Source of the DNA: Planotetraspora kaengkrachanensis
GTDB lineage: Bacteria; Actinomycetota; Actinomycetes; Streptosporangiales; Streptosporangiaceae
DNA length: 64,000 nucleotides
Assembly (NCBI RefSeq): GCF_016862895.1
Contig: NZ_BONV01000021.1
Coordinates: forward strand, 122,784 to 186,783
Direction: 5' to 3'
The notes below the pieces were generated by a model. The model did not search any database and was not told the origin of the DNA. It saw only the letters and a list, made by a program, of their open reading frames with translations. Position numbers and translations under genes: made by a program. Every line of letters begins with the position of its first letter. The stretch's first letter is position 1. Positions 1-7,804 of this stretch are shown in pieces.

Positions 1-1690
1 ACCCGCCCATCGCCAGAACGGGCCGGCCCGTGGACAGGATGATCGACGACGCGCTGTGCGCCTGGCCGACCGCGAGCAGCCAGGTGGCCCCGCCCTGGTT
101 GCGCTCGAGATAGTCGATCATCCCCTCGGCGACGCTCGCGTTCCGTCTCGTCCAGGGGCTGAGCGCGCGCGCCAGGACGCCCTGCGACCGTGTGGCGCCC
201 GGCCAGAACGCGCGCCGCTCCGACGCCGGCCCTGCGGTCGGGTCGCCCCCGCGCACCGTGACGGTCAGCGGGGTCAGGGCGTAGGAGGCCGGCCCGGCGA
301 GACAGGCGAACAGGCCGGCGAGCGAGGTCGCCACGAGCAGCCGCCGCCTGCCTGGCCGTATCAGGAGGATCCGGCGGCTCACGGCGACCAGGCCGATCAC
401 CGCGACCGCCGTCGCGGCCGCGACCGCCCAGGGCAGCCACGGCACGAAGTCGGGCGTACGGCGGAGCACAACGAACGACCACCCGCCGGTGACGGCCACC
501 CCCGTGGGCAGCACCCACCTCCAGACGGGCGACTCGCGCTGCGCCCGCCAGAGCAGGACGGCCCCGATCCCGGTCAGCGCCGAGACCGCCGGAGCCATCG
601 CCGTCGTGTAGTAGGGATGGAAGGTGCCGTGGGAGAAGCTGAAGACGGCGAAGTGAACCACGAGCCAGGACCCCCACAGGACCAGCGCCGCCTGAGCGGG
701 CGAGCGGCGGGAGGCCAGCATCAGGCCCGCCACGAGGGCCAGGGCCGCGAACGGCAGGAGCCAGGAGATCTGCCCGGCCATGGAGTCGTTGAAGAGCCGC
801 CCGGCGCCGGACCGGCCGCCGAAACCGCCGAAGCCGCCCCACCCGCCCGCTTCGCCGGCGATCGCACCCGGGACGTTCCCGGCCTCCGCGCCGCGGCCGA
901 CGATCCGGCCGATGCCGTTGTATCCGACGACGAGGTCCAGGACGCTGTTGTCCGTGCTGCCTCCGATGTAGGGCCGGGAGGACGCCGGCCACAGGTCGAC
1001 CACGACCATCCACCAGACGCTGCAGACCGCCAGGACGGCCCCCGCCGCGAGCAGGTGCCGTACCCGCCGCGCCAGACCTCCCCCGGCCACGCACAGGTAC
1101 GCCAGGCAGAGCGCGGGGACGGCGAGATACGCCTGCAGCATCTTGGCGTTGAACGCCAGGCCGGCGAAGGCCGCCGCCAGCAGGAGGGGCCGCAGGCGGT
1201 CCCTGCGCACCGCCTCCAGGCAGAACCACGCCGCCGTGACGAGCAGCAGCACGAGGATCGTGTCGGGGTTGTTGTCCCGCGTGATGGCGACGGTGATCGG
1301 CGTCAGCGTCATCACCAGGGCCGCGATCAGCGCCGCTACCCGGGCCTGCGTGCCCCTGAGGGAGCGCAGCACCGCCGAGTGGACGACGGCGACCGACGCC
1401 ACCCCGGCGACGGCCTGCGGCAGGAGCATGCTCCACGTGCCGAAGCCGAAGATCCGCGCCGACAGGCCCATCACCCACAGGGCGAGGGGCGGCTTGTCGA
1501 CGGTGATGAACGACCCGGCGTCGAGCGCGCCGAAGAAGAACGCCTTCCAGCTCCGGGTCCCGGAGTAGACCGCCGCGGCGTAGTACTCGTTGGCGTAGCC
1601 GTTGCGGCCGAGCGCCCAGGTGTAGAGCACCGCCGCGAGGGCGAGGACGCCCCACATGGCGGGTCGTGCCCAGCGTGCCGTCCCGGTCAT
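1..1690 (-). CDS. Glycosyltransferase family 39 (ArnT/PMT-like) membrane protein, 3' end cut by window edge
   Basis: This is a polytopic membrane protein of the family that moves sugars from polyprenyl-phosphate donors onto lipid or protein on the outer face of the membrane. Only the first 563 codons are present; the frame is open to the left edge. After one N-terminal membrane helix comes the family's conserved loop, including the stretches YANEYYAAAV, SWKAFFFG and TVDKPPLALW, followed by about ten hydrophobic segments and a Gly/Phe-rich loop near residue 270. ATG at 1690 is chosen because GGAGGAGAAC lies just upstream. It reads in the same direction as the oxidoreductase gene 201 bp upstream. 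The family is clear; donor and acceptor cannot be read from sequence. No protein with the same fold occurs elsewhere in the window. Confidence 0.85.
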   Translation of the reverse strand, partial: MTGTARWARPAMWGVLALAAVLYTWALGRNGYANEYYAAAVYSGTRSWKAFFFGALDAGSFITVDKPPLALWVMGLSARIFGFGTWSMLLPQAVAGVASVAVVHSAVLRSLRGTQARVAALIAALVMTLTPITVAITRDNNPDTILVLLLVTAAWFCLEAVRRDRLRPLLLAAAFAGLAFNAKMLQAYLAVPALCLAYLCVAGGGLARRVRHLLAAGAVLAVCSVWWMVVVDLWPASSRPYIGGSTDNSVLDLVVGYNGIGRIVGRGAEAGNVPGAIAGEAGGWGGFGGFGGRSGAGRLFNDSMAGQISWLLPFAALALVAGLMLASRRSPAQAALVLWGSWLVVHFAVFSFSHGTFHPYYTTAMAPAVSALTGIGAVLLWRAQRESPVWRWVLPTGVAVTGGWSFVVLRRTPDFVPWLPWAVAAATAVAVIGLVAVSRRILLIRPGRRRLLVATSLAGLFACLAGPASYALTPLTVTVRGGDPTAGPASERRAFWPGATRSQGVLARALSPWTRRNASVAEGMIDYLERNQGGATWLLAVGQAHSASSIILSTGRPVLAMGG

Positions 1691-1818
1691 CGCGTTCTCC
1701 TCCCCGATGGGCCTGCGGGTGGCCCAGCCGCAAGTGTCACGGCGACCGGCACGCGGCCGCGGAAGGCGGCGCCGCCGGCAGGAGGACTCCTTACGGGGAT
1801 ATGGCGTGCCAATCAGGC

Positions 1819-1865
1819 GGGAAAGGGAAACCGCGGAAACCGGGGAAACCGGACCGGGAAACGGG
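1819..1865. repeat. GGAAACC-rich short direct repeats in intergenic DNA
   Basis: The 201-bp gap between the oxidoreductase and the glycosyltransferase carries four or five loosely spaced copies of GGGAAAC / GGAAACC at roughly 10-bp intervals. No open frame explains them. They could be a regulator array or simple slippage repeats; nothing in the sequence decides. Confidence 0.5.
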
Positions 1866-1891
1866 ACAGGGGATGCGAGAACGCGCGGCGA

Positions 1892-3466
1892 TCAGGCGAG
1901 GACGGCCATCGCGGCGTTGTGCCCGGGGATTCCGCTGACGCCGCCGCCCCTGCGGGCTCCGGCGGCGCACAGCAGGACGCGCGGGTGCGGGGTCTCGACG
2001 CCCCAGGGGCCGTCGTCGCCGGATTCCGCGAACGGCCAGGACAGATCGCGGTGGAAGATGTGGCCTCCGGGCAGTCCCGCGTCCCTCTCCAGGTCGGCGG
2101 GCGTCTTCACCTCGAGGCACGGCTCGCCGGAGGGAGTGCGCAGCAGGCAGTCCTCGATCGGCTCCGCGAGCACCGCGTCGACGGACGCGATGGTCCTGCG
2201 CAACGCCTCGTCCCGCGCGCGCGGGTCCTGGAAGAGCCGGGCGGGCATGTGCAGCCCGAACAGCGTCATCGTCTGCGCGCCGGACTCCCGCAACGGCTCG
2301 CCGAGGATCGACGGGTCGGTGAGCGAATGGCAGTAGACCTCGACGGGCGGCAGGTCGGGGATGCTTCCCGCGGCCGCCTGCGCGTAGGCCGCGGCGAGCT
2401 GGTCACGGCTCTCGTTGATGTGGAAGGTGCCGCTGAACGCCTCCGCCGGGCTCACGGCGGGATCCTTCAGGCGGGGCAGCCGCGACAGCACCATGTTGAC
2501 CTTGAGCTGGGCGCCCTCCGGCGTGCCGGCCTCCTGCCCGAGGAGGCGGGCGAGCACGGCGGGCGGCAGGGCGGCCAGCACCCGTTCGCCCGTGACCACG
2601 TGCTCCGTGCCTTCTGATCCGGCCGTTCCGTCGGCTGTGTCGGCTGCGTCGGCTGTGTCGGCTCTGTCGCTGAAGGTGACGTCGCCGGTGTCCGGGTCGA
2701 TCGCCAGCACCTCGGCGCCGGTTCTGATCTCCGCGCCCGCGCGGAGGGCGATCTCGGCGAGGGAGGTGGTGACGGCGCCCATCCCGCCGACGGGGACGTT
2801 CCAGTCACCGGTCCCGTCGCCGATGACGTGGTAGAGGAAGCAGCGGTTGGCCAGCAGGTCGGTGGCGGGGTCGGCGAAGGTGCCGATGAGGGCGTCGGTG
2901 AGCACCACCCCGCGGACGGTGTCGTCGGCGAACCGCTCGTCGACGACCGCGCCGATCGGCCGCTCGAACAGGTCGCGCCACGCCTCGTCGTCGCCGACGA
3001 CGTCGCGCAGCGCCGCACGGTCCCGGAGGGGCTCCAGGAGGGTGGGGGCGACGCGGGCGGCCACGTGGGCCGTCATCCGGTAGAAGCGGTGCCAGGCTTC
3101 GAGGTCCCCGGTGCCGCCCGTGACCGCGGCGAACGAGGCGGCCGTGCGCCCGGCGTCGCCGTTGTCGACGAGCAGCCCGGTGTCGCCGACTGGTGTGTAG
3201 GACGCGAAGCGCCGGTGGCGCAGCTCCACCCCCAGCCCGAGATCCTTGACGATCTTCGTGGGCAGCAGGCTGACCAGGTAGGAGTACCGCGACAACCGCG
3301 CGTCGACGCCGGGGAAGGCCCGCGCGGAGACGGCGAGGCCGCCGACGTGGCCGAGCCGTTCGAGCACGAGCACCCGCCGGCCGGCTCCGGCCAGGTAGGC
3401 GGCGGCGACCAGGCCGTTGTGCCCTGCGCCGGCGATGACGACGTCGTAGCGCGAGCTAGGCGACAT
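1892..3466 (-). CDS. NAD(P)/FAD-dependent oxidoreductase, phytoene desaturase (CrtI) family
   Basis: A 524-residue flavoprotein. It opens with a dinucleotide-binding fold, YDVVIAGAGHNGLVAAAYL, followed by an acidic end of strand 2 (VLVLERLG) and GG, the FAD signature of the CrtI/amine-oxidase superfamily. Near the C terminus HPRVLLCAAGARRGGGVSG is the second FAD contact. Family members desaturate carotenoids or oxidise other hydrophobic substrates, but no other carotenoid gene is nearby, so a carotenoid role is not supported. ATG at 3466 puts the Rossmann motif at residue 8; a GTG nine bases upstream is possible, and a much longer upstream frame has no family similarity. A low-complexity Ala/Asp/Thr stretch near residue 270 comes from a 9-bp repeat. 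Divergent from psuG. Confidence 0.8.
   Translation of the reverse strand: MSPSSRYDVVIAGAGHNGLVAAAYLAGAGRRVLVLERLGHVGGLAVSARAFPGVDARLSRYSYLVSLLPTKIVKDLGLGVELRHRRFASYTPVGDTGLLVDNGDAGRTAASFAAVTGGTGDLEAWHRFYRMTAHVAARVAPTLLEPLRDRAALRDVVGDDEAWRDLFERPIGAVVDERFADDTVRGVVLTDALIGTFADPATDLLANRCFLYHVIGDGTGDWNVPVGGMGAVTTSLAEIALRAGAEIRTGAEVLAIDPDTGDVTFSDRADTADAADTADGTAGSEGTEHVVTGERVLAALPPAVLARLLGQEAGTPEGAQLKVNMVLSRLPRLKDPAVSPAEAFSGTFHINESRDQLAAAYAQAAAGSIPDLPPVEVYCHSLTDPSILGEPLRESGAQTMTLFGLHMPARLFQDPRARDEALRRTIASVDAVLAEPIEDCLLRTPSGEPCLEVKTPADLERDAGLPGGHIFHRDLSWPFAESGDDGPWGVETPHPRVLLCAAGARRGGGVSGIPGHNAAMAVLA
2632..2667. repeat. Four tandem copies of a 9-bp unit inside the oxidoreductase gene
   Basis: CGGCTGTGT is repeated four times with single-base variants (CGGCTGCGT, CGGCTCTGT). 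On the coding strand it makes an in-frame Ala-Asp-Thr repeat, so copy changes would keep the frame. It sits in a loop between conserved blocks. Confidence 0.8.
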
Positions 3467-3486
3467 GGCGGGCACAATATCCCGAA

Positions 3487-3501
3487 GCGGACATATTCCG
3501 C
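3487..3501. promoter_or_regulatory. Inverted repeat between the divergent oxidoreductase and psuG genes
   Basis: GCGGACATATTCCGC has perfect 5-bp arms around CATAT and lies 21 bp upstream of the psuG start and 21 bp upstream of the oxidoreductase start on the other strand. It sits centrally in a 55-bp divergent promoter gap, which suits an operator for both genes. No regulator gene is adjacent. Confidence 0.4.
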
Positions 3502-3521
3502 CAACCCCAATCAGGAGAGTC

Positions 3522-4427
3522 ATGCGCATTACCGATGAGGTCGCCGAGGCCATCGCCGAGGGCAGGCCTGTCGTGGCCCTGGAGTCCACCATCATCTCCC
3601 ACGGCCTCCCCCAGCCGCGGAACCTGCAGGTCGCCGCCGAACTGGAGGCGACCGTCCGCGAGGCGGGAGCCGTACCGGCCACGATCGCGGTCCTCGACGG
3701 CGTGCCGCGGATCGGCCTCGACAAGGAGGGCCTGGAGCGGATCGCGACCGAGCCCGGACTGCGCAAGCTCGGTTTCCGCGACCTCGCGCCGGCCGCCGCG
3801 CTCGGGCTCAGCGGAGCCACCACGGTGTCGGGGACGTCGTTCCTGGCCGCCCGCGCGGGCATCCGGGTCTTCGCCACCGGAGGTCTTGGCGGCGTGCACC
3901 GAGACTGGACCACCGTCCAGGACGAGTCCGCGGACCTCGACACGCTCAGCCGTACCCGGATCACGGTCGTCTGCGCGGGCGTGAAGTCGATCCTCGACGT
4001 GCCCGCCACACTGCAGCGGCTGGAGACCAGGCAGGTCGGCGTCGTCGGCTATCGCACCGACCAGTTCCCCGGGTTCTACCTGCACACCTCGGGCGAGCCC
4101 GTCGACTGGCGCATCGAGACGCCCGAGGAGGCCGCCGGGATCATGCGGGCCCAGGACGCCCTCGGCGGCCCGGAGACCGCGCTGATCGTCGCCAACCCGG
4201 TTCCCGTGGCCGACCAGCTCGACCCCGCCCTGCACGACCGCGTGCTCGCCGAGGCGCTGGCCGCGGCCGACGCCCAAGGGGTGACCGGCCAGGCGATCAC
4301 GCCGTTCCTGCTGGAGTACCTCGTGAACGGCACGGGCGGGGCGTCCCTTGAGGCCAACTTGGCGGCCGTCCGCGGCAACGCCGGGCTCGCGGGGCGGATC
4401 GCGGCCGCCTTCAGCCGGGAGGGCTAG
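3522..4427 (+). CDS. psuG: Pseudouridine-5'-phosphate glycosidase
   Basis: PsuG splits the C-C glycosidic bond of pseudouridine 5'-phosphate to uracil and ribose 5-phosphate, a cytoplasmic step in salvage of modified RNA. The 301-residue product has the usual family length. Recognisable blocks are VVALESTIISHGLPQPRN near the N terminus, IAVLDGVPRIGL, SGATTVSGTSFLAARAGIRV, FATGGLGGVHR, and VCAGVKSILDVPATLQRLET, where the lysine is the expected catalytic residue. ATG at 3522 is preceded by AGGAGAG at 3513-3519. The stop codon shares one base with the start of the following PfkB kinase, so the two are translationally coupled and almost certainly work in sequence. Confidence 0.95.
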   Translation: MRITDEVAEAIAEGRPVVALESTIISHGLPQPRNLQVAAELEATVREAGAVPATIAVLDGVPRIGLDKEGLERIATEPGLRKLGFRDLAPAAALGLSGATTVSGTSFLAARAGIRVFATGGLGGVHRDWTTVQDESADLDTLSRTRITVVCAGVKSILDVPATLQRLETRQVGVVGYRTDQFPGFYLHTSGEPVDWRIETPEEAAGIMRAQDALGGPETALIVANPVPVADQLDPALHDRVLAEALAAADAQGVTGQAITPFLLEYLVNGTGGASLEANLAAVRGNAGLAGRIAAAFSREG

Positions 4428-5365
4428 TGGGCGGCCTGCTCGTGATCGGCGACGTCGTCACCGATGTCGTGGCGCTGCACGAGCGGCCGCTCGCCACCGG
4501 TACGGACACGGCCGCCGACATCGTGCTGCGTCCGGGCGGCTCGGGGGCGAACACCGCCTCCTGGGCCGCCCGCCTCGGAGCGGACACCCGTTTCCTGGGC
4601 CGGGCCGGCTACGACACCGGCGACTGGCACACGGCCGAACTGGTCAAGGCGGGGGTCCGGCCGCACGTGCGGGTGGACCCCGACCGGCCGACCGCGATCG
4701 TGATCGCGATGGTGGACGTGACCGGCGAACGGTCGATGCTCACCAACCGGGGCGCGGGCGGGCACATCTCGGCCGCCGACTGGTCGCCCGGCCTGCTCGA
4801 CGGTGTACGGCACCTGCACATCTCGGGGTACACGCTGTTCGCCGAGCCCGGCCTGGACCTCGCAGGGCTCGCCATGCGGGAGGCGGCGGCGCGCGGCGTC
4901 ACCGTGAGCGTGGACCCCGCGTCGACGGGACCGCTGCGCGCCTTCGGCGTCGAGCGGTTCCTCAGCGAGACCTCACCCGCGGGGATCGTGATCCCCAACC
5001 TGGAGGAGGCCCTGGTGCTCACCGGGGAGCGTGAGCCCGAGGCGGCGGCGCGCACCCTCAGCGCGCGGTACGGCACGGCGGCCGTGAAGCTGGGGCCCGG
5101 CGGGGCGATCCTCGGGGTGGACGGCCGGGTGGTCGCCAGGGAGCCCGCGGCCCCGGCGGAGCCGGTCGACTCGACTGGGGCCGGCGACGCGTTCGCGGCC
5201 GGATTCCTGGTCTCGCTGCTCGCCGGATCCTCTCCCGCGGAGGCACTCAAAAAAGGTTGTGCGGCGGGTGCGGCGGCGGTCTCCGAGGTGGGAGGCCGAC
5301 CAAGCGCTGGGAACTTTACCCGATTGACACCAATTGCTCGCTTCCAGCGTAAGCTGCCTCAGTAG
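4427..5365 (+). CDS. PfkB-family carbohydrate kinase, probable pseudouridine kinase
   Basis: A 312-residue ribokinase-superfamily enzyme. The N-terminal signature (LRPGGSGANTASWAARLG) and the C-terminal signature PVDSTGAGDAFAAGFLVSLL, with the catalytic Asp of GAGD, are both intact. The GTG start overlaps the last base of psuG. In bacteria with PsuG the partner kinase phosphorylates pseudouridine before PsuG cleaves it, so coupling makes pseudouridine kinase (PsuK) the best guess. The specificity is inference from context, because PfkB kinases for other sugars look alike. The sequence just before the stop contains a TTGACA element that may drive the next gene. Confidence 0.85.
   Translation: MGGLLVIGDVVTDVVALHERPLATGTDTAADIVLRPGGSGANTASWAARLGADTRFLGRAGYDTGDWHTAELVKAGVRPHVRVDPDRPTAIVIAMVDVTGERSMLTNRGAGGHISAADWSPGLLDGVRHLHISGYTLFAEPGLDLAGLAMREAAARGVTVSVDPASTGPLRAFGVERFLSETSPAGIVIPNLEEALVLTGEREPEAAARTLSARYGTAAVKLGPGGAILGVDGRVVAREPAAPAEPVDSTGAGDAFAAGFLVSLLAGSSPAEALKKGCAAGAAAVSEVGGRPSAGNFTRLTPIARFQRKLPQ
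5324..5355 (+). promoter_or_regulatory. Candidate sigma-70 type promoter for the 5403 gene
   Basis: TTGACA at 5324-5329 is a consensus -35 box inside the last codons of the kinase gene, and TAAGCT at 5350-5355 is a plausible -10, though the 20-bp spacer is long. A weaker GTAAGC gives a better spacing. The local base composition is unusually AT-rich for the window. Confidence 0.4.
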
Positions 5366-5402
5366 CAACACGCGTCACTCGCGGGAGGGTGCGGTCTAAC
5401 AG

Positions 5403-7343
5403 ATGGACGCCGAGTCAACGATCTGCCTGAGCGACATGGTTCCGGCCCTGCGCTGGAGCCGTCCTCAGCAGGTGGCCGAAATTCTGGCCGATCCTCGCCT
5501 GCCCGGCGGCTGGTGGGCCTCCGTCGCGTTGAAGCGCGCTCTGGATGCGACCGGCGTTGACTGGCTGTGCGAGCGGCTCGCCCGGCTGGCCGTGAGCCGC
5601 TGGGATCATCTGACCCTCACCGATCTGCTTCCGGCGCTCCAGGTCCATCCGGTGGACCCGGCGCTGCCGGGCTGGCCGGAGCCGGTCCAGGCGGCCGTCA
5701 AGGGAGCGGGCGGCTGGTTCCGCCTGCGCCGGCTGACCCCGCACGACCTCCAGTCGGCGTCGGCCGCGCCGGAGGCGGTGCTGGCGACGCTGTTCCGGGA
5801 GATCTTCACCCATCCGCTCATTCACCCGGGGCCCCAGTCCGCGGCACAGGCCCCCGGACAGCCGGCGGCTCAGGTGACCCTGCAGCCCCAGGCGCAGCAG
5901 CCAAACGCTCAGCAGCCAAACGGGCAGCCTCAGGTGGCGGCGCAGGCCGGGCCCCTGGTGCCGGGCCCGCGCGCCCCGCAGACACCGGTCCTGCCCGCCC
6001 CGGTGCCGCAGGTGCCCGTCCAGCAGGCGCCCGCGCAGCAGGCACCGGCCCAGCAGGCACTCGCGCCGCAGGCTCCGGCACAACAGCCGCCCGTACAGCA
6101 GCCGCACATACAGCAGTCGCCCGTGCCGCAGGCGCCCGGAGTGCAGGCGCCCGGAGTGCCGCCGGTCCAGGCGCCCGCCGGTCAGACCCCCATGCAGGCG
6201 CCTCCCGCACAGGGTCAGCCGCAGGCCCAGGCGGCGCCGGCCGACGAGACGCCCTCCCTCCTCGCCCCGCCGCCGCCCTTGCCTCCGGCGCTGGCGAGCG
6301 AGCACCCGATGGTGGGCGTCGTCGACGGTCTCTTCCGCTCGTGGGACCCGCTGGCCAGGGCCGTCGCGGCCCAGCGGCTGTTCGCCGCCGAGCCGGTCGG
6401 CCTCCGCACGCTCGCCCATGAGCTGAACGTCGACCGCGAGACGTTGTCGCACGCCCAGCGGGCCGCCGAGGAGCGGGTGCTGCACTGGCTGCGGTCCCCC
6501 GACTCGACGGCGCTGACCGGCCATCTCTTCGGGCTCACCGAATGGCTGGGCGCGGCCGCCACCCAGGAACAGCTGATCGCCGCCGACCCCTCCCACCCGA
6601 TCGAGGTGCCCGTCCTCGGCACTCCGCTGTGGCGGGTCCTCGTCACGCTCATGCCCGACCGCCGGCTTCAGGACGGCTGGCTGGTGGTCGGCGACCTCGC
6701 CGGCCTGCGTGACAAGTCGCGGCAGATCCTGGCGGGCAGCCCGCCGGACGCCGACGTCGTCCAGGTGCTCGGCCAGCTGGGCATCCGCGCCCACTCGGCT
6801 CGCGCCTGGCTGGACTCGATTCCCCCGACCTCCGACCCGCGTTCATTCGCACCGCTCCCGCCCATGGAAAATTCTCAGCCGCTGCCCCGCCGTACGCCAG
6901 GTGCGAACGGCCACCAGCTCCAGCGGGGCGGCGTCCCCATCCCGTCGCAGGCGAACAACGGGCCCGACGCGGCGACCGCCCTGGCGGCGCTCAACGCGCT
7001 GACGGGCCAGGCGCCGCGGCCCCACCTCGTCCCCGGGCCGCGCGCGACGCCGGGCCCGGCCTCGGACCCGCGCCGCTGGCAGCGCATCGACGTCACGAGC
7101 GGCCACCTCCGCGGCGAGCCCGTCGCCGTCCCCGAGGTGTACGCGACTCAGCTGGGGATGCGGCCGGGCACCCTGCTGTCGGTCACGGGACCGGGCGACA
7201 ACGCGGTCGTCCTGATCTGGCGGGACAGGCAGCCGATGTTCGACTCGCTCCAGCCGGTGCTGATGCGGCTCAACGCGCGGCCGGGCGACGCCGTCTACGT
7301 CACCGTGGACGGCTATCGCCTGGACGCCCAGCTCACTTCGTGA
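5403..7343 (+). CDS. Large protein with Pro/Gln-rich linker and a sigma-4-like helix-turn-helix
   Basis: I do not recognise a characterised homologue. The 646-residue protein has three parts. Residues 1 to about 140 look folded (Trp/Leu-rich, WSRPQQVAEIL). Residues 140-290 are a low-complexity linker of Ala, Pro and Gln with repeated QQAPAQQ and QAPGV units. Residues 300-365 contain LARAVAAQRLFAAEPVGLR followed by TLAHELNVDRETLSHAQRAA, which resembles region 4 of sigma-70 factors (helix-turn-helix ending in an RAL-like helix). A second Pro-rich linker leads to a small C-terminal domain (residues 560-646). ATG at 5403 has GGGAGGG upstream at a long spacing. Its 3' end overlaps the convergent acetyltransferase gene by 11 bp. 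No signal peptide or membrane segment is visible. Confidence 0.6.
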   Translation: MDAESTICLSDMVPALRWSRPQQVAEILADPRLPGGWWASVALKRALDATGVDWLCERLARLAVSRWDHLTLTDLLPALQVHPVDPALPGWPEPVQAAVKGAGGWFRLRRLTPHDLQSASAAPEAVLATLFREIFTHPLIHPGPQSAAQAPGQPAAQVTLQPQAQQPNAQQPNGQPQVAAQAGPLVPGPRAPQTPVLPAPVPQVPVQQAPAQQAPAQQALAPQAPAQQPPVQQPHIQQSPVPQAPGVQAPGVPPVQAPAGQTPMQAPPAQGQPQAQAAPADETPSLLAPPPPLPPALASEHPMVGVVDGLFRSWDPLARAVAAQRLFAAEPVGLRTLAHELNVDRETLSHAQRAAEERVLHWLRSPDSTALTGHLFGLTEWLGAAATQEQLIAADPSHPIEVPVLGTPLWRVLVTLMPDRRLQDGWLVVGDLAGLRDKSRQILAGSPPDADVVQVLGQLGIRAHSARAWLDSIPPTSDPRSFAPLPPMENSQPLPRRTPGANGHQLQRGGVPIPSQANNGPDAATALAALNALTGQAPRPHLVPGPRATPGPASDPRRWQRIDVTSGHLRGEPVAVPEVYATQLGMRPGTLLSVTGPGDNAVVLIWRDRQPMFDSLQPVLMRLNARPGDAVYVTVDGYRLDAQLTS

Positions 7344-7776
7344 CCGTCAGCAACTTCCGGTAGTAGGTCGCCGACACCTCGAACCCGAGCGCGCCGTAGA
7401 ACTCCGCGGCGCGCCGGGTCGCGAGGGCGACGTATCCGGCGTCGCGGGAGCGGGCCCAGGTCTCGAACTCCTCCAGCAGCATGCGGCCGATGCCGTGCCG
7501 CCGGTAGGCGCTCTCGATCATGGCCTCCTCGACCCAGGCGACCCTTCCGTTGGCGAAGAGCGTCAGATGGGTGAACCCCAGCAGGTAGCCCCGGACCGTC
7601 CCCTCGACGGTGGCCACCAGCAGCAGGGCGTCCTCGTTGTCGAGCAGTTGCGGGAACGCGTCGTCGAACGCCTGCCGTTCCGGGCGGAACGTCAGCGCGA
7701 ACTCACGAGCCAGCGCGAATATCTGATCGGCATCGGTCTTCTCTGCCTGCCGTAGCTTGAGATCACCAGATGTCAT
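7333..7776 (-). CDS. GNAT-family N-acetyltransferase
   Basis: A compact 147-residue GCN5-related acetyltransferase, transferring an acetyl group from acetyl-CoA to an unknown amine. Motif A is intact: IESAYRRHGIGRMLLEEFETWAR (read in two pieces here, with the pyrophosphate-binding RRHGIG loop), followed by YVALATRRAAEFYGALGFE, the usual C-terminal strand and helix. ATG at 7776 gives a start just before the first beta strand (LKLRQAEKTDADQIF). The gene is convergent with, and overlaps by 11 bp, the large 5403 protein, and is divergent from the AlkC/D-like gene 28 bp away. The substrate is unknown. Confidence 0.85.
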   Translation of the reverse strand: MTSGDLKLRQAEKTDADQIFALAREFALTFRPERQAFDDAFPQLLDNEDALLLVATVEGTVRGYLLGFTHLTLFANGRVAWVEEAMIESAYRRHGIGRMLLEEFETWARSRDAGYVALATRRAAEFYGALGFEVSATYYRKLLTVTK

Positions 7777-7804
7777 GACAAGGACTCTAAGCCACCGCCG
7801 AAAA

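Noticed and set aside
56..2617. Long open frame on the plus strand with an 853-residue product
   Set aside because: It is antisense to the glycosyltransferase and oxidoreductase genes, is Arg/Pro/Gly-rich without any motif, and comes from GC-rich third positions.
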